Of a stretch of DNA of 64,000 nucleotides, positions 36,938-46,661 are shown in pieces (position 1 is the stretch's first letter; every line of letters starts with the position of its first letter). This stretch comes from Rhodocyclaceae bacterium (lineage in GTDB: Bacteria; Pseudomonadota; Gammaproteobacteria; Burkholderiales; Rhodocyclaceae). The position numbers were made by a program, and so were the translations under genes. The notes under the pieces are model-generated. The model was given only the letters and a program-made list of their open reading frames with translations, made no database searches and was not told where the DNA came from. The stretch lies in contig JAGRGB010000026.1 in the NCBI GenBank assembly GCA_020445745.1, positions 1 through 64,000 of the forward strand, in the 5' to 3' direction.

Positions 36938-37185
36938 CGCCGCCCGCGCAGGCGCTGCACGTGGATCAGAAAGTTGGCTTCCATGGTGTGGGCCGCGATC
37001 GCGGTCATTACCGCAAGGCGTCCTTCGGCGTCCAGTCCGGCCTCGCTGAGTTCCCCGTCGAGCTGACAGAAGTGGTGCGCCATCAGGCTTCGTGCGTCGT
37101 CCTCGCCGATCGCGAGGTCGGAAAAATCGAGGGGATCGCTGGCCTCGATATCGCTCATCAGGACTTCAAGGGTTTGGGGCGTCAT
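36883..37185 (-). CDS. Conserved short cytoplasmic protein, function unknown
   Basis: A 100-residue acidic N-terminal, basic C-terminal protein (MTPQTLEVLMSDIEASDPLDFSD...). A strong AGGAGGTG ribosome site lies before the ATG at 37185, which supports this start over one 22 codons upstream. Predicted mostly helical. It may be a small regulator. It overlaps the TfoX-like gene end to end and stands divergent from the HD-GYP gene. Confidence 0.65.
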   Translation of the reverse strand: MTPQTLEVLMSDIEASDPLDFSDLAIGEDDARSLMAHHFCQLDGELSEAGLDAEGRLAVMTAIAAHTMEANFLIHVQRLRGRRHEGFDLKRWMAIRGFGG

Positions 37186-37328
37186 CGGCACCTCCTGGTG
37201 GCAACTCCCGCTTTGAACACGCCGCCCGGTCAAAGATTCCGTCGGCGGCAAGCGGCGATCAAGATCTGCCGCAAGCGATGGTCTGGCGCTACCATCGCAC
37301 GATCGCCCGTCGTGGAGGCCAGCAGCAG

Positions 37329-38426
37329 ATGACTCGAGCGCACACCCTGACCGAGCGCCTGGAGGCCATTCACGGACTGCTGGCCGACAAGATGCCTGGT
37401 CTCGCGCGCATCGCGGTGGTGCTCTACGATCCTCAGACCGAAATGCTGCATACCCTGGCCCACAGCAGCGGCAAGGACGATCCGCTGAGCCACTACAGCG
37501 TGCCGCTGAAGAGCGTGCCTTCGCTGAAGGCGATGGTCGACAACGGCACCCCCCGGGTGGTGGACGACATCCCCGCCAGCTATGCGAGCGCCAGCGAGCA
37601 TTCGCGCCGCATCATCGGCCATGGCTACCGCTCGAGCTATACCGAGCGGATGACGCATCGGGGCCAGGTGCTGGGCTTCGTGTTCTTCAACGGTTTCGAG
37701 CCGGGCATGTTTTCGGGCCGCACGCTGCCGGTCGTCGAATGTGCCGCCCGGCTGGTGGCGCTGACGGTCGGCGAAGACCTCGATGCCTCGCGCATCCTGA
37801 CCGGCGCGATCGTCGCCCTCGGCAAGGTGGCGCGGGTACGGGATCCGGAAACGGGCGCCCACCTGCAGCGCATGTCGCGCTTCTCGCGCGAGATCGCGTT
37901 CGGGGTCGCGGGACGCTGGCGCCTCGACGACGAGTTCATCGAAAAGCTCTACCTGTACGCACCGCTGCACGACATCGGCAAGCTGGCGATGCCCGATGCG
38001 ATCCTGCTCAAGCCGGGCCCGCTCGACGAGCGCGAGTGGCAGATCATGTGCCAGCACCCGGCGCGCGGCTGCGAAATCGTCCAGATCATGATGGAAAACG
38101 CCTCGGTGCCGATCCCGAAGGCGGAGATCCTGCTCAACATCATCCGCCATCACCACGAGCATTTCGATGGCACTGGCTACCCGGACCGGCTCGCCGGCAC
38201 CCGCATTCCGGCCGAGGCCCGCATCGTCGCAATCGCCGACAGCTTCGACGCGCTGACCACGCGCCGCCCCTACAAGGATCCGTGGAGCAACCGCGACGCC
38301 CTGGACTGGATCCGGGCCGAAGCCGGCCGGCACTTCGATCCGCAGGGCGTCGCGGCACTGGCCGATGCGCTGCCCCAGGTCGAGGCGATCCAGGCCAGTT
38401 TTCAGGATCCTGACGTGTCCGCCTGA
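37329..38426 (+). CDS. HD-GYP phosphodiesterase with GAF-like sensor
   Basis: A 365-residue protein. The N-terminal half (about residues 15-150) looks like a GAF-type sensor; the HD-GYP domain follows, with ETGAHLQRMSRFS, LHDIGKLAMPDAIL (HD, about 212-225), IIRHHHEHFDGTGYP (GYP, about 275-289) and IVAIADSFDALTT. HD-GYP enzymes degrade cyclic-di-GMP. All metal-ligand segments look intact. ATG at 37329 after CAGCAGC, the first methionine of the sensor domain. Confidence 0.9.
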   Translation: MTRAHTLTERLEAIHGLLADKMPGLARIAVVLYDPQTEMLHTLAHSSGKDDPLSHYSVPLKSVPSLKAMVDNGTPRVVDDIPASYASASEHSRRIIGHGYRSSYTERMTHRGQVLGFVFFNGFEPGMFSGRTLPVVECAARLVALTVGEDLDASRILTGAIVALGKVARVRDPETGAHLQRMSRFSREIAFGVAGRWRLDDEFIEKLYLYAPLHDIGKLAMPDAILLKPGPLDEREWQIMCQHPARGCEIVQIMMENASVPIPKAEILLNIIRHHHEHFDGTGYPDRLAGTRIPAEARIVAIADSFDALTTRRPYKDPWSNRDALDWIRAEAGRHFDPQGVAALADALPQVEAIQASFQDPDVSA

Positions 38427-38449
38427 GGGACTCTCGAACGCAGGCCTGC

Positions 38450-39019
38450 CTACAGCGGCCGCTGGACCGTTACCGCCCCGCGAATCTGGCCCGGCGCATA
38501 GCCGGTTGCGGCGTCGTGCGGGTAGTCGCGCGCCAGCGCCTGCACCAGCTCGGGCGCCATGTTGGCCTGCTCGCCGTGGCACTGGACGCAGACCGGTGCC
38601 ACCGGCAATGCCTTCATGTAGCGGAACACACGCCGCCCCTCGCCGTCGCTGACGATCTCCGCGACCTCCAGGCTGGCCGGCGCCTCGCCGGCCGCCGCGC
38701 GGGCATCGAACGCGGCGAGGCGCTCCGCCTCCCAGGCATCGGGCGTCGCCCGCTCGGGATTGCGGGTCTTCAGGCTGACCCGGCGGATCTTCCAGCCGAG
38801 GGCGTCGGCCTTTTCGGCCATCAACTGCGGCGCCTTGTCCTTGCATACCGGTATCGCGGCGGCCACGCCTTCGGCTTCGACCGCCGACTTCATCATGCCG
38901 CTCACCCTGGGCAGGATCTGCGCGACTTCGGCACGGGTTTCCGCGGTCAGCGATTCGAGTTCCCCGGCCCGCACGGCGCCGGCAGCCGCCAGCAGGGTCA
39001 CGATCAGCAGCGTACGCAT
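38450..39019 (-). CDS. Secreted DUF3365-type mono-heme protein
   Basis: A 189-residue protein with a signal peptide (residues 1-18, VRA). A helical DUF3365 domain leads to the c-type heme site APVCVQCHGEQAN (CxxCH, about residues 135-147). Homologues are periplasmic redox sensors or soluble cytochromes. The ATG at 39019 follows AAGGAGAAGCC. It is convergent with the HD-GYP gene, with a gap of 23 bases. Confidence 0.85.
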   Translation of the reverse strand: MRTLLIVTLLAAAGAVRAGELESLTAETRAEVAQILPRVSGMMKSAVEAEGVAAAIPVCKDKAPQLMAEKADALGWKIRRVSLKTRNPERATPDAWEAERLAAFDARAAAGEAPASLEVAEIVSDGEGRRVFRYMKALPVAPVCVQCHGEQANMAPELVQALARDYPHDAATGYAPGQIRGAVTVQRPL

Positions 39020-39212
39020 GGCTTCTCCTTTAATAAGCATCAACTAATATACCGCAATCCGGCAGCCTCTGCACGATGCCGGCGACGGCCAGATACCGAT
39101 CATTGTTGAGCCGCGTTCCGGGGCGAGCGCATACAATCGGTGCTTTCGGGACGTCGCGCGGGCCCCCGCGGCATGCGCGCCCGCTCTACGGAATTCAAAC
39201 GGAGGCTTGTCG

Positions 39213-39995
39213 ATGAAGGGGCGTTGGCGATCGCTGGTGGCGGCCATTGCGCTGGTCGGGTGCGGACACGCGGCGATCGCGGAGGAGTCGTCGAAGGGCG
39301 ATCTGACGATGATGATCGGGCTCGACTATTCGAGCGGCGAGTACGGCAGCGACAAGGAAACCCGCACCTGGGTGGTCCCGGTCATCGCCAAGTACGAACG
39401 CGGCCCGATGACATGGAAGGCGAGCATTCCGTGGATCCGCACGACGGGTCCCGGTGACGTCATCGGCGTCGGCCCCGACCGGATTCCCGCGGAAGGTTCC
39501 GAGAACGAGACCCGGACCGAATCGGGCATCGGCGATCTGGTCCTCAGCGCCGGCTACGCGGCGGTTCAGAACCGTTATCTGCTGCTCGACGTGATCGCCA
39601 AGGTCAAGGTGCCGACCGCCGACGAGGACCGGGCCCTGGGCACCGGCAAGACCGACTTCTCGCTGCAGCTGGACGCAGCGACGCTGGTCAAGGGTGTGAC
39701 CGTGTTCGGCACGGTCGGCAAGAAGAAATACGGCGATCCCGACGGTCGCGACTACCGGGACCCCTACTACGGTTCGATCGGCGTCGGCAGGCGGGCGGTT
39801 CCCAGCACCTTCGTCGGCGCCAGCTACGACTGGCGCGACAACGTCACCCGCACCGGCGACGAGATCCGCGAACTGATGCTGTTCGCGAGCCATCGCCTGG
39901 CCGAACGGATGAAGTTGCAGGCCTATCTGATCCGCGGCTTCTCGGACAACAGCCCGGACATCGGCGGCGGGCTGATCCTGTCCCACACCTACTGA
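39213..39995 (+). CDS. Outer-membrane beta-barrel protein, putative transporter
   Basis: A 260-residue protein with a signal peptide (about residues 1-23, ending AIA). Alternating aromatic and polar strands (LTMMIGLDYSSGEYG, YERGPMTWKASIPWIRTTG, YRDPYYGSIGVGRRAV) and a C-terminal Tyr suggest a 12-strand type barrel as in phenol-degradation outer-membrane proteins. ATG at 39213 follows CGGAGG. TTG six bases earlier is a less likely start. Substrate unknown. Confidence 0.72.
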   Translation: MKGRWRSLVAAIALVGCGHAAIAEESSKGDLTMMIGLDYSSGEYGSDKETRTWVVPVIAKYERGPMTWKASIPWIRTTGPGDVIGVGPDRIPAEGSENETRTESGIGDLVLSAGYAAVQNRYLLLDVIAKVKVPTADEDRALGTGKTDFSLQLDAATLVKGVTVFGTVGKKKYGDPDGRDYRDPYYGSIGVGRRAVPSTFVGASYDWRDNVTRTGDEIRELMLFASHRLAERMKLQAYLIRGFSDNSPDIGGGLILSHTY

Positions 39996-40010
39996 GGCGG
40001 CAGGGGGCCG

Positions 40011-41528
40011 TCAGCGCCGCCGCGACCCGCCGAGCAGGGAACCGAGCAGCCCGCGCACGATCTGCCGGCCGAGCGACGACGCGATGCTGCGCGCGGCACT
40101 CTTCGCGGCCGCCTGCACGACGCCGTCCCGGCGCCCGCCGCGCGGTCCGGTGCTGCCGAACAGGACCTCGCCCAGGGCACCGCCGATCGACCCTCCGCCG
40201 GCGCCGGCCGGACTCTTCGCCGGCGGCGCATCGACCGCGTCCTGCGCGGCCTCGGCGTTGGCCCGCAGCAACTCGTAGGCCGATTCGCGGTCGAGCACCT
40301 TCTCGTAGTGGCCGAACAGCAAGGAGTCCTTGATCGCGCGCCCGCGCTCGTCGTCGCTCATCGGCCCCAGTCGCGAACAGGGTGCGATCACCGACACCCG
40401 TTCGACCACCGAGGGGCGGCCCTTTTCGTCGAGAAACGAGATCAGGGCCTCGCCGACCCCGAGCTCGGTGATCGCCGTGGCGGCATCGAACGCCGGATTG
40501 GCGCGCATCGTCTCGGCCGCCGTCCTGACCGCCTTCTGATCCCGTGGGGTGAAAGCCCTCAGCGCGTGCTGGACCCGGTTGCCGAGCTGGCCGAGAACCG
40601 ATTCCGGCACGTCGAGCGGATTCTGGGTGACGAAATACACGCCGACACCCTTCGAGCGGATCAGGCGCACGACCTGTTCGATCTTCTCGAGCAGAGCCCG
40701 CGGCGCATCGTCGAACAGCAGATGGGCCTCGTCGAAGAAGAACACCATCTTCGGCTTGTCGGGATCCCCGACCTCGGGCAGTTGTTCGAACAGTTCGGCC
40801 AGCAGCCACAGCAGGAAGGTCGAATAGAGCTTCGGGCTCGAATGGAGCCGATCGGCCACCAGCACGTTGATCACGCCGCGACCGTCGCCATCGGTCTGCA
40901 TCAGGTCGGCGATGTCGAGCATCGGTTCGCCGAAGAATCGATCTCCGCCCTGATCCTCGATGCCGAGCAGGCCGCGCTGGATGGCGCCGACCGACGCCGC
41001 CGAAATGTTGCCGTACTCGGTCTTCAGCGATCTGGCGTTGTCACCGACGTATTGCACCATCGCCCGCAGATCCTTGAGGTCCAGCAGCAACAGTCCCCTG
41101 TCGTCCGCCACCCGGAACACGATCTGCAGAACCCCGGACTGGGTGTCGTTGAGATTCAGCAGCCGCGCGAGCAGCAGCGGCCCCATGTCCGACACCGTCG
41201 CCCGCACCGGATGACCCGCCTCGCCGAACACGTCCCAGAACACCGTGGTATTGCCGCGCGGCTCGAATTCGGTGATGCCGATCGCGGCGAGCCTTTTCAT
41301 CAGCTTGTCGGAAGCCTGGCCGGGCGCGCCGACGCCGGACAGGTCGCCCTTGACGTCGGCCATGAACACCGGGACCCCGATCGACGCAAAGGACTCGGCC
41401 AGTTTCTGCAGCGTCACGGTCTTGCCGGTGCCGGTGGCACCGGTAACCAGGCCATGCCGGTTGGCCAGTTGCGGCAGCAGGGTCACGTCCCGCTTGTCGT
41501 TGCGGGCGATCAGCAGTGGTTCGGCCAT
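40011..41528 (-). CDS. HerA-like ATPase (DUF853)
   Basis: A 505-residue cytoplasmic ATPase. Walker [17 protein letters not shown] (about residues 25-40), Walker [17 protein letters not shown], sensor [23 protein letters not shown], and the Arg-finger area are present. The family pumps DNA or works in chromosome maintenance; its cell role in most bacteria is unproven. C-terminal Gly/Arg-rich tail. Start at 41528 sits after GGAGGGAATGCCG; ATGs at 41534 and 41543 are possible but overlap that site. Confidence 0.9.
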   Translation of the reverse strand: MAEPLLIARNDKRDVTLLPQLANRHGLVTGATGTGKTVTLQKLAESFASIGVPVFMADVKGDLSGVGAPGQASDKLMKRLAAIGITEFEPRGNTTVFWDVFGEAGHPVRATVSDMGPLLLARLLNLNDTQSGVLQIVFRVADDRGLLLLDLKDLRAMVQYVGDNARSLKTEYGNISAASVGAIQRGLLGIEDQGGDRFFGEPMLDIADLMQTDGDGRGVINVLVADRLHSSPKLYSTFLLWLLAELFEQLPEVGDPDKPKMVFFFDEAHLLFDDAPRALLEKIEQVVRLIRSKGVGVYFVTQNPLDVPESVLGQLGNRVQHALRAFTPRDQKAVRTAAETMRANPAFDAATAITELGVGEALISFLDEKGRPSVVERVSVIAPCSRLGPMSDDERGRAIKDSLLFGHYEKVLDRESAYELLRANAEAAQDAVDAPPAKSPAGAGGGSIGGALGEVLFGSTGPRGGRRDGVVQAAAKSAARSIASSLGRQIVRGLLGSLLGGSRRR

Positions 41529-41567
41529 CGGCATTCCCTCCAATCGAATCGCGAATGTGTGCCGGCG

Positions 41568-42194
41568 TTAGCGCCCGCAGTCGGCCTCGCAGGCATCGAA
41601 CACGCGCATGCAGTCGCCGGCAACGCTGAGAGCGCCCCCCTGGCAGCGGAACAGCCGGTCGCCGCAACCGTGCAGGCAGGCGTTGAGTGCGCGCCGGTCA
41701 GCGTCCGGACGGTCGGCCGACGGCAGCCGGATGGCCTGTCGCTGGCACGACGCCAATTCGAAACGGCGCTCGGGACCCGGCAACCGTGACCATTCGTCGG
41801 CGCTGAGGTCGAGGTCCGCCTGCACTGCGGCGACACCGTCCGGATCAATGATCAGTCGCGAGCGCCGCAGGGTTTCCAGGCCCCAGCAGTCCGCGCGATG
41901 CGCATCGGCGGCGCTGATGCCAGTTGCCGGCAGACCGAGATTGATGCGCGCGCAGGCCTGGGCGAACAGGAAGCTGCGGGTCGCCTCGCTTCGCTCCGCC
42001 AGTGCGTCCGGGTTGTACACCAGCGCCAGCCGTCCACCGTCGTCCCGGACGCGGACGAATTCGCGCTGGCCGCCATCGGGCACCGCCGGCACCGGCCGCC
42101 CGGCGCTGTCGACGCAACCGTCGAAGGTCAGCGAGGGCTGCTGGCCGTGGGCCGGAGCGAATAGGGCAGCCGACAGGATCAGGGCATAGCGCAT
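41568..42194 (-). CDS. Secreted Cys-rich protein of unknown function
   Basis: A 208-residue protein with a signal peptide (residues 1-18, APAHG). About twelve cysteines, several in CxxxC pairs (ACLHGCGDRLFRC, DCMRVFDACEADCGR at the end), suggest a disulfide-bonded periplasmic fold. It could be regulated with the HerA-like gene 39 bases downstream. No family recognised. Start at 42194 begins the signal peptide. Confidence 0.62.
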   Translation of the reverse strand: MRYALILSAALFAPAHGQQPSLTFDGCVDSAGRPVPAVPDGGQREFVRVRDDGGRLALVYNPDALAERSEATRSFLFAQACARINLGLPATGISAADAHRADCWGLETLRRSRLIIDPDGVAAVQADLDLSADEWSRLPGPERRFELASCQRQAIRLPSADRPDADRRALNACLHGCGDRLFRCQGGALSVAGDCMRVFDACEADCGR

Positions 42195-42376
42195 GGGGAC
42201 TCCATGACGGGACGATGGCGGGCAAGCCTCGAATCTAACAGACCGGCAGGTGACCGGCACAGCGGCAGCGACCGGAAGGCGGATCACGGGCGGCGACCGG
42301 TTCGAAATCGAGATCGTGACATGCCGCGGCCGGCAACCGCCAATGGCGCCAGGAAGGAGCCGGCGGTCGGCACCGG

Positions 42377-42382
42377 TATAAT
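42377..42382 (+). promoter_or_regulatory. yebC -10 box
   Basis: TATAAT, 46 bases before the yebC start and following CACCGG; AGAGGGTACTTT precedes the ATG. No good -35 hexamer stands out. Confidence 0.45.
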
Positions 42383-42427
42383 CCCGGGCCTGACATTGGC
42401 GACATCGCGCATCACAGAGGGTACTTT

Positions 42428-43153
42428 ATGGCAGGTCATTCCAAATGGGCCAACATCCAGCACCGCAAGGGGCGACAGGACGAGAAGCGCGGCGCCGTGT
42501 TTTCGAAGCTCGCCAAGGAGATCACGGTGGCCGCCAAGATGGGCGGTGGTGACGCCAACTTCAACCCGCGCCTGAGGCTTGCGGTCGACAAGGCCAAGGG
42601 CACCAACATGCCCAAGGACAAGATCGAGAACGCGATCAAGAAGGGCACCGGCGAACTCGAGGGCGTCAGCTACGAGGAGATCCGCTACGAGGGCTACGGC
42701 GTCGGCGGCGCCGCCGTGATGGTCGACTGCCTCACCGACAACAAGACCCGGACAGTCGCGGATGTGCGCCATGCCTTCTCCAAGCACGGCGGCAACATGG
42801 GCTCCGATGGTTGCGTCGCCTATCAGTTCAAGCATTGCGGCCAGCTGATGTTCGCGCCGGGCACCGACGAGGAGGCCCTGATGGAGGCCGCACTCGAAGC
42901 CGGCGCCGAGGACGTGATCACCGACGACGACGGCTCGATCGAAGTGCTCACCGCCCCCAATGACTTCAGCGACGTCAAGGAAGCGCTCGAGGCGGCGGGC
43001 TTCTGCGTCGAATTCGGCGAAGTCACGATGAAGCCCGACAACGAGACCGAACTCGACGGCGACGACGCCGTTCGGATGCAGCGCCTGCTCGACGCGCTCG
43101 AATCCCTCGACGACGTGCAGAATGTCTACACCAGTGCGGTGTTCGACGACTGA
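42428..43153 (+). CDS. yebC: YebC/PmpR-family DNA-binding regulator
   Basis: A 241-residue protein with the conserved opening [20 protein letters not shown] (residues 2-21). It continues [35 protein letters not shown] and ends with the usual acidic domain. Members act as regulators, and some bind translating ribosomes as stalling relievers. The gene often precedes ruvC; here ruvC is third after it. Confidence 0.95.
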   Translation: MAGHSKWANIQHRKGRQDEKRGAVFSKLAKEITVAAKMGGGDANFNPRLRLAVDKAKGTNMPKDKIENAIKKGTGELEGVSYEEIRYEGYGVGGAAVMVDCLTDNKTRTVADVRHAFSKHGGNMGSDGCVAYQFKHCGQLMFAPGTDEEALMEAALEAGAEDVITDDDGSIEVLTAPNDFSDVKEALEAAGFCVEFGEVTMKPDNETELDGDDAVRMQRLLDALESLDDVQNVYTSAVFDD

Positions 43154-43154
43154 C

Positions 43155-43409
43155 GTGATCCCCGGCGGTAGCGCGATCGACCGCGCCGCCCGCCCCGAGC
43201 GGCGCACCGATTCTGCCCGCAGGGCACGCATCGAGCAGGCGCTGGGAATCGTCCGGCCGTTCTTCGAAGCGGAAGGCCAGTGGGCCGGCCACAGCCTCGA
43301 CCACATGGCCTATCGCCGGCTGCGGGAGGAGATGCCCGAGCTCGCCGAGGCGGACGTGCACCTGCTGGTGGTGGTCGCGTCGCGCATTTTCGCCCCGCGC
43401 CGGGGCTGA
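43155..43409 (+). CDS. Short protein of unknown function
   Basis: An 84-residue, largely helical protein starting at GTG 43155, directly after yebC. It contains RARIEQALGIVRPFFEAEG and a C-terminal hydrophobic strand (VHLLVVVASRIF). The coding frame is clean and ends 26 bases before the transporter gene. No family was recognised. Confidence 0.55.
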   Translation: MIPGGSAIDRAARPERRTDSARRARIEQALGIVRPFFEAEGQWAGHSLDHMAYRRLREEMPELAEADVHLLVVVASRIFAPRRG

Positions 43410-43434
43410 GCGCCCGGCACCAGCGGATCCCCGC

Positions 43435-44292
43435 ATGCAGCGACTGTACCCCCTGCTGTTCGTCGTGCTGTGGAGCACCGGCTTCATCGGCGCCAAGTAC
43501 GGCCTGCCCTACGCCGAGCCACTGACCTTCCTGTCGCTGCGCTACGTGCTGGTGATCACGCTGATGAGCGCGCTGGCCCTGGCGACACGGGCGCGCTGGC
43601 CGAGGGATCTGCGCTCCGTCGCCCATATCGGCATCACCGGCGTGCTGATCCACGGTGTCTACCTCGGCGGGGTATTCACATCGATCCATCACGGCCTGCC
43701 GGCCGGCATCGCCAGCCTGGTGGTGGGCATGCAGCCGCTGCTGACGGCCCTCGGTGCCGGCTGGCTGCTGGGCGAGCGGGTGACCCGCAGGCAGTGGCTG
43801 GGCCTGCTCCTGGGATTCGCCGGCGTGGCGCTGGTGGTGTCCGGCAAGTTCGGCCACGTGCCGGTCGGCCGACTCGGCGCGATGCTGCTGCCGGCGCTGG
43901 CGGCGCTGCTCGGCATCACCGCCGGCACGCTCTACCAGAAGCGCTTCTGCCCGGCCTTCGACCTGCGCACCGGCTCGGTGGTCCAGTTCGTTCCGACCCT
44001 GGCGCTGACGCTGGCGCTGGCGGCGACGAACGAGTCATTGGTGATCGACTGGGATCCGCACTTCGTGTTCGCGCTGGGCTGGCTGGTGCTGGTGTTGTCG
44101 CTGGGCGCCATCACCCTGCTGAACATCCTGATTCGCAGCGGCAACGCGGTCAACGTCGCCAGCCTGTTCTACCTGACGCCGCCGTGCACCGCGCTGATGG
44201 CCTGGGGCCTGTTCGGCGAGACGCTCGGCGCCGCGGCACTGTTCGGCATGGGCCTCGCGGTGGCCGGTGTCGCGCTGGCGCGCCGCCGCTGA
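43435..44292 (+). CDS. EamA/DMT-superfamily transporter
   Basis: A 285-residue protein with ten helices in two EamA repeats (about residues 1-135 and 145-284). Typical features are [19 protein letters not shown] at the start and [17 protein letters not shown] in the last repeat. DMT members export or import metabolites and amino acids; the substrate is unknown. ATG at 43435. Confidence 0.9.
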   Translation: MQRLYPLLFVVLWSTGFIGAKYGLPYAEPLTFLSLRYVLVITLMSALALATRARWPRDLRSVAHIGITGVLIHGVYLGGVFTSIHHGLPAGIASLVVGMQPLLTALGAGWLLGERVTRRQWLGLLLGFAGVALVVSGKFGHVPVGRLGAMLLPALAALLGITAGTLYQKRFCPAFDLRTGSVVQFVPTLALTLALAATNESLVIDWDPHFVFALGWLVLVLSLGAITLLNILIRSGNAVNVASLFYLTPPCTALMAWGLFGETLGAAALFGMGLAVAGVALARRR

Positions 44293-44301
44293 GCCCGGCA
44301 C

Positions 44302-44307
44302 TACAAT
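44302..44307 (+). promoter_or_regulatory. -10 box upstream of ruvC
   Basis: TACAAT within GGCACTACAATCGC, between the transporter stop and the ruvC start at 44364. No clear -35 hexamer. Confidence 0.3.
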
Positions 44308-44363
44308 CGCGCCATGGAACACGCGCCCCCATCGACCCACGACGACCCGCGGGACTGCCACCG

Positions 44364-44951
44364 GTGAGCGCCACCGCGTCCCGGCGGGTGGCGACACGCA
44401 TCCTCGGCCTCGATCCGGGGCTGCGCGTAACCGGCTTCGGCGTCATCGACCAGCTCGGCAGCCAGCTCGGCTACGTCGCCAGCGGCTGCATCCGGACCGG
44501 CGACGGCGCGCTGCCGGGCCGGCTGCGGACCTTGCTCGACGGCGTACGCGAGGTGGTGGCGACCTACGCGCCCGACCAGGCGGCGGTCGAGATCGTCTTC
44601 GTCAACGTCAATCCGAAGTCCACCCTGCTGCTCGGCCAGGCCCGCGGTGCGGTGATCTGCGGTGCCGTTTCCAGCGATCTGCCGGTCGCCGAATACACCG
44701 CCCTGCAAATCAAGCAGGCGGTGGTCGGCTACGGCAAGGCCCACAAGAGCCAGGTGCAGCAGATGGTGCAGCGACTGCTCGATCTGCCGCGACCGGCGGG
44801 TCCGGATGCCTCCGATGCGCTGGCCTGTGCGATCTGCCACGCCAACGGCGGCGCCACCGCTGCCAGACTGGCGGTGGCGGGATCGCGCAGACGTGGCGGC
44901 CGGCTGCTGGCGCTGCCCGCGTTGGACGATCGGTCGCGGAGGCGGGAATGA
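44364..44951 (+). CDS. ruvC: Holliday junction resolvase RuvC
   Basis: A 195-residue nuclease. Acidic active-site residues are visible in [16 protein letters not shown] (first Asp), [23 protein letters not shown] (Glu) and [14 protein letters not shown] (second Asp). It cuts Holliday junctions. The GTG at 44364 gives the correct length; the frame continues upstream in the other genes' antisense region. ruvA does not follow; next is a lipoprotein gene. Confidence 0.96.
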   Translation: MSATASRRVATRILGLDPGLRVTGFGVIDQLGSQLGYVASGCIRTGDGALPGRLRTLLDGVREVVATYAPDQAAVEIVFVNVNPKSTLLLGQARGAVICGAVSSDLPVAEYTALQIKQAVVGYGKAHKSQVQQMVQRLLDLPRPAGPDASDALACAICHANGGATAARLAVAGSRRRGGRLLALPALDDRSRRRE

Positions 44952-45180
44952 GCGCGCGACGCGCCGCGCCGATCGCGCCAGTGGTCCGCTTCGTGAATCA
45001 AGGGGCATGACGAACGTGATGCATCGGGTCTCGTGGCAAGGCGCGAGCCACGGCGATGGCCGGGACTATCGCGCGGGCAAGCAATGCCGCCACGGGGCGC
45101 GAGGCGCGCTCTTGGGGTTCCGGCATTTGCGAGGCGGACCACTGGCATGGACGCCGGAACTTCGAACCCTGGAGCCAAGC

Positions 45181-45780
45181 ATGCACGACAAGCCCCTGGC
45201 CGCGGTCCCGCTGTTCTGCACGGCGCTGTCGCTGAGCGCCTGTGGCGGCGGCGGCGACCCGGCGACCGCGGCAGCAGCGGGCACGGTCGACGTGGCACTC
45301 ACCGGCGACGACATGGAACGGGCCGGCGGCACCGCCCTGACCGCGGCCGAGGCTGGCAGCGTGCCGCCGGCCGATCTCGGTGACCTGGTGATCGGCGTCC
45401 GCGCCGATGGCCGCGGCCCGGATGGCGACACGATCGGCGCGCTGCTGGTCGGGCGCCCGATCGCGTTCGGCGAGGCGCCCCGGGCCGACGCCGCCAACGG
45501 CATCTCGCTGACCCGCAGCGAGGATTGCCGATTCGGCGGCAGCGTCGCGATCACGATCTCGGACGGCGATGGCAGCCTTGGCAGTGGCGACGCCCTCGAA
45601 GCGTCATCCAGCGACTGCGATGGCGGCGAGGGCGTGGTCGCTGGCCGTCTGTCGGTGGTACTGGTCGGCTTCAGTGGTGATTTCTCGCCTTCCGGCAGCG
45701 CCACCGTCACCGAGGCCGACGGCAGTTTCGAGGTCGCGAGCACCCTCGCCGTCGCCGATCTCGAGCGCGCGGCCTTCTGA
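45181..45780 (+). CDS. Lipoprotein of unknown function
   Basis: A 199-residue protein with a lipobox (ALSLSACGGGG, Cys20), so lipid-anchored. The body has two-cysteine segments (TRSEDCRFGGSVAITISDGDG, SSSDCDGGEGVVAGRLSVVL) that mirror the lipoprotein at 46662, showing common ancestry. Predicted beta-rich. It is joined to the next gene by a TGATG start-stop junction. The upstream gap (44952-45180, 229 bases) shows nothing else. Confidence 0.75.
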   Translation: MHDKPLAAVPLFCTALSLSACGGGGDPATAAAAGTVDVALTGDDMERAGGTALTAAEAGSVPPADLGDLVIGVRADGRGPDGDTIGALLVGRPIAFGEAPRADAANGISLTRSEDCRFGGSVAITISDGDGSLGSGDALEASSSDCDGGEGVVAGRLSVVLVGFSGDFSPSGSATVTEADGSFEVASTLAVADLERAAF

Positions 45781-46583
45781 TGCAGCCGTCCCACCCGCTT
45801 CTGCGATGGCTGGCTTGTCCGCTGCTGGTGGCCGCCGCCACCGCCGCCCTCGCCGAACAGGCCACGATCGTGTCGCTGGGCACCGGCTTGCGCTACCGAC
45901 ATGTCGAGGAATCCGGCGCCCGCGGACGGCGACTGCTGACCGAACGCGGGCTGGCGCCGGGACTCGATCTGGAGATCGGGCACCGACTGGGAGCCGGCAC
46001 GCTGTTCGGCGGCATCGGCGTCCGCGACTATGGTCTCGACTACGACGGGCAGAGCCAGGCCGGCCGGCCGCTCGAAACCCGCAGCAGCTACTTCGAGAAC
46101 CGGCTTTGGGCCGGCTACCGCTTCGCGTTGGGGGAGCGCTGGTCGCTGGGCATGCGCTGGGAGCGCAGCCGTGTCGAGCGCGACATCCGCGCCACGGCCG
46201 CCGTGGCCGGGCTGGAGGAACGCTACAGCCAGGACTGGGCCGCGATCGGCCTCAGGCACCGGCTCGCCGGCGGGCCGGTCGAGTGGGTCGAGGCCGAGTG
46301 GCATCGGTCGATCGGCGGTACGCTGCGCGTCTCGTCGCCGGGCGTCATCGACCGGGTGTGGATCCCGCTCGGCGCCAGCCGCGGCTTTAGCGTCTCGGCC
46401 CGCATTCCGCTCGGCGCGGCCGGCTGGTTCGACCACATCGACCTCGAACCCGGCCTCTCGCGTACCCGCTCGGCGGCCTCGCCATCGCGCAGCTGGCGCC
46501 TCGGCGGTGTCGTCCAGGGCACCATCAACGAACCGGAACGCGACGAATGGCAGCTCGGCGCAGGCCTGCGGCTGAGCTGGTGA
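45780..46583 (+). CDS. Putative outer-membrane beta-barrel protein
   Basis: A 267-residue secreted protein with a signal peptide (about residues 1-24, ALA). Alternating strands with Tyr, Trp and Arg (GLRYRHVEESG, YGLDYDGQSQ, GYRFALGERWSLGMRWE, GLRLSW at the end) suggest a barrel of about 12 strands. No family recognised. Its ATG overlaps the stop of the lipoprotein gene, so both are made together. Confidence 0.65.
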   Translation: MQPSHPLLRWLACPLLVAAATAALAEQATIVSLGTGLRYRHVEESGARGRRLLTERGLAPGLDLEIGHRLGAGTLFGGIGVRDYGLDYDGQSQAGRPLETRSSYFENRLWAGYRFALGERWSLGMRWERSRVERDIRATAAVAGLEERYSQDWAAIGLRHRLAGGPVEWVEAEWHRSIGGTLRVSSPGVIDRVWIPLGASRGFSVSARIPLGAAGWFDHIDLEPGLSRTRSAASPSRSWRLGGVVQGTINEPERDEWQLGAGLRLSW

Positions 46584-46661
46584 CGGTCGTCGCCGGGTGC
46601 TTCCGCGCCGTTTGCCGGCGGCGTAGCATGTGCAGGTAGTCGTCAAGCCGGCAGCCCTCCG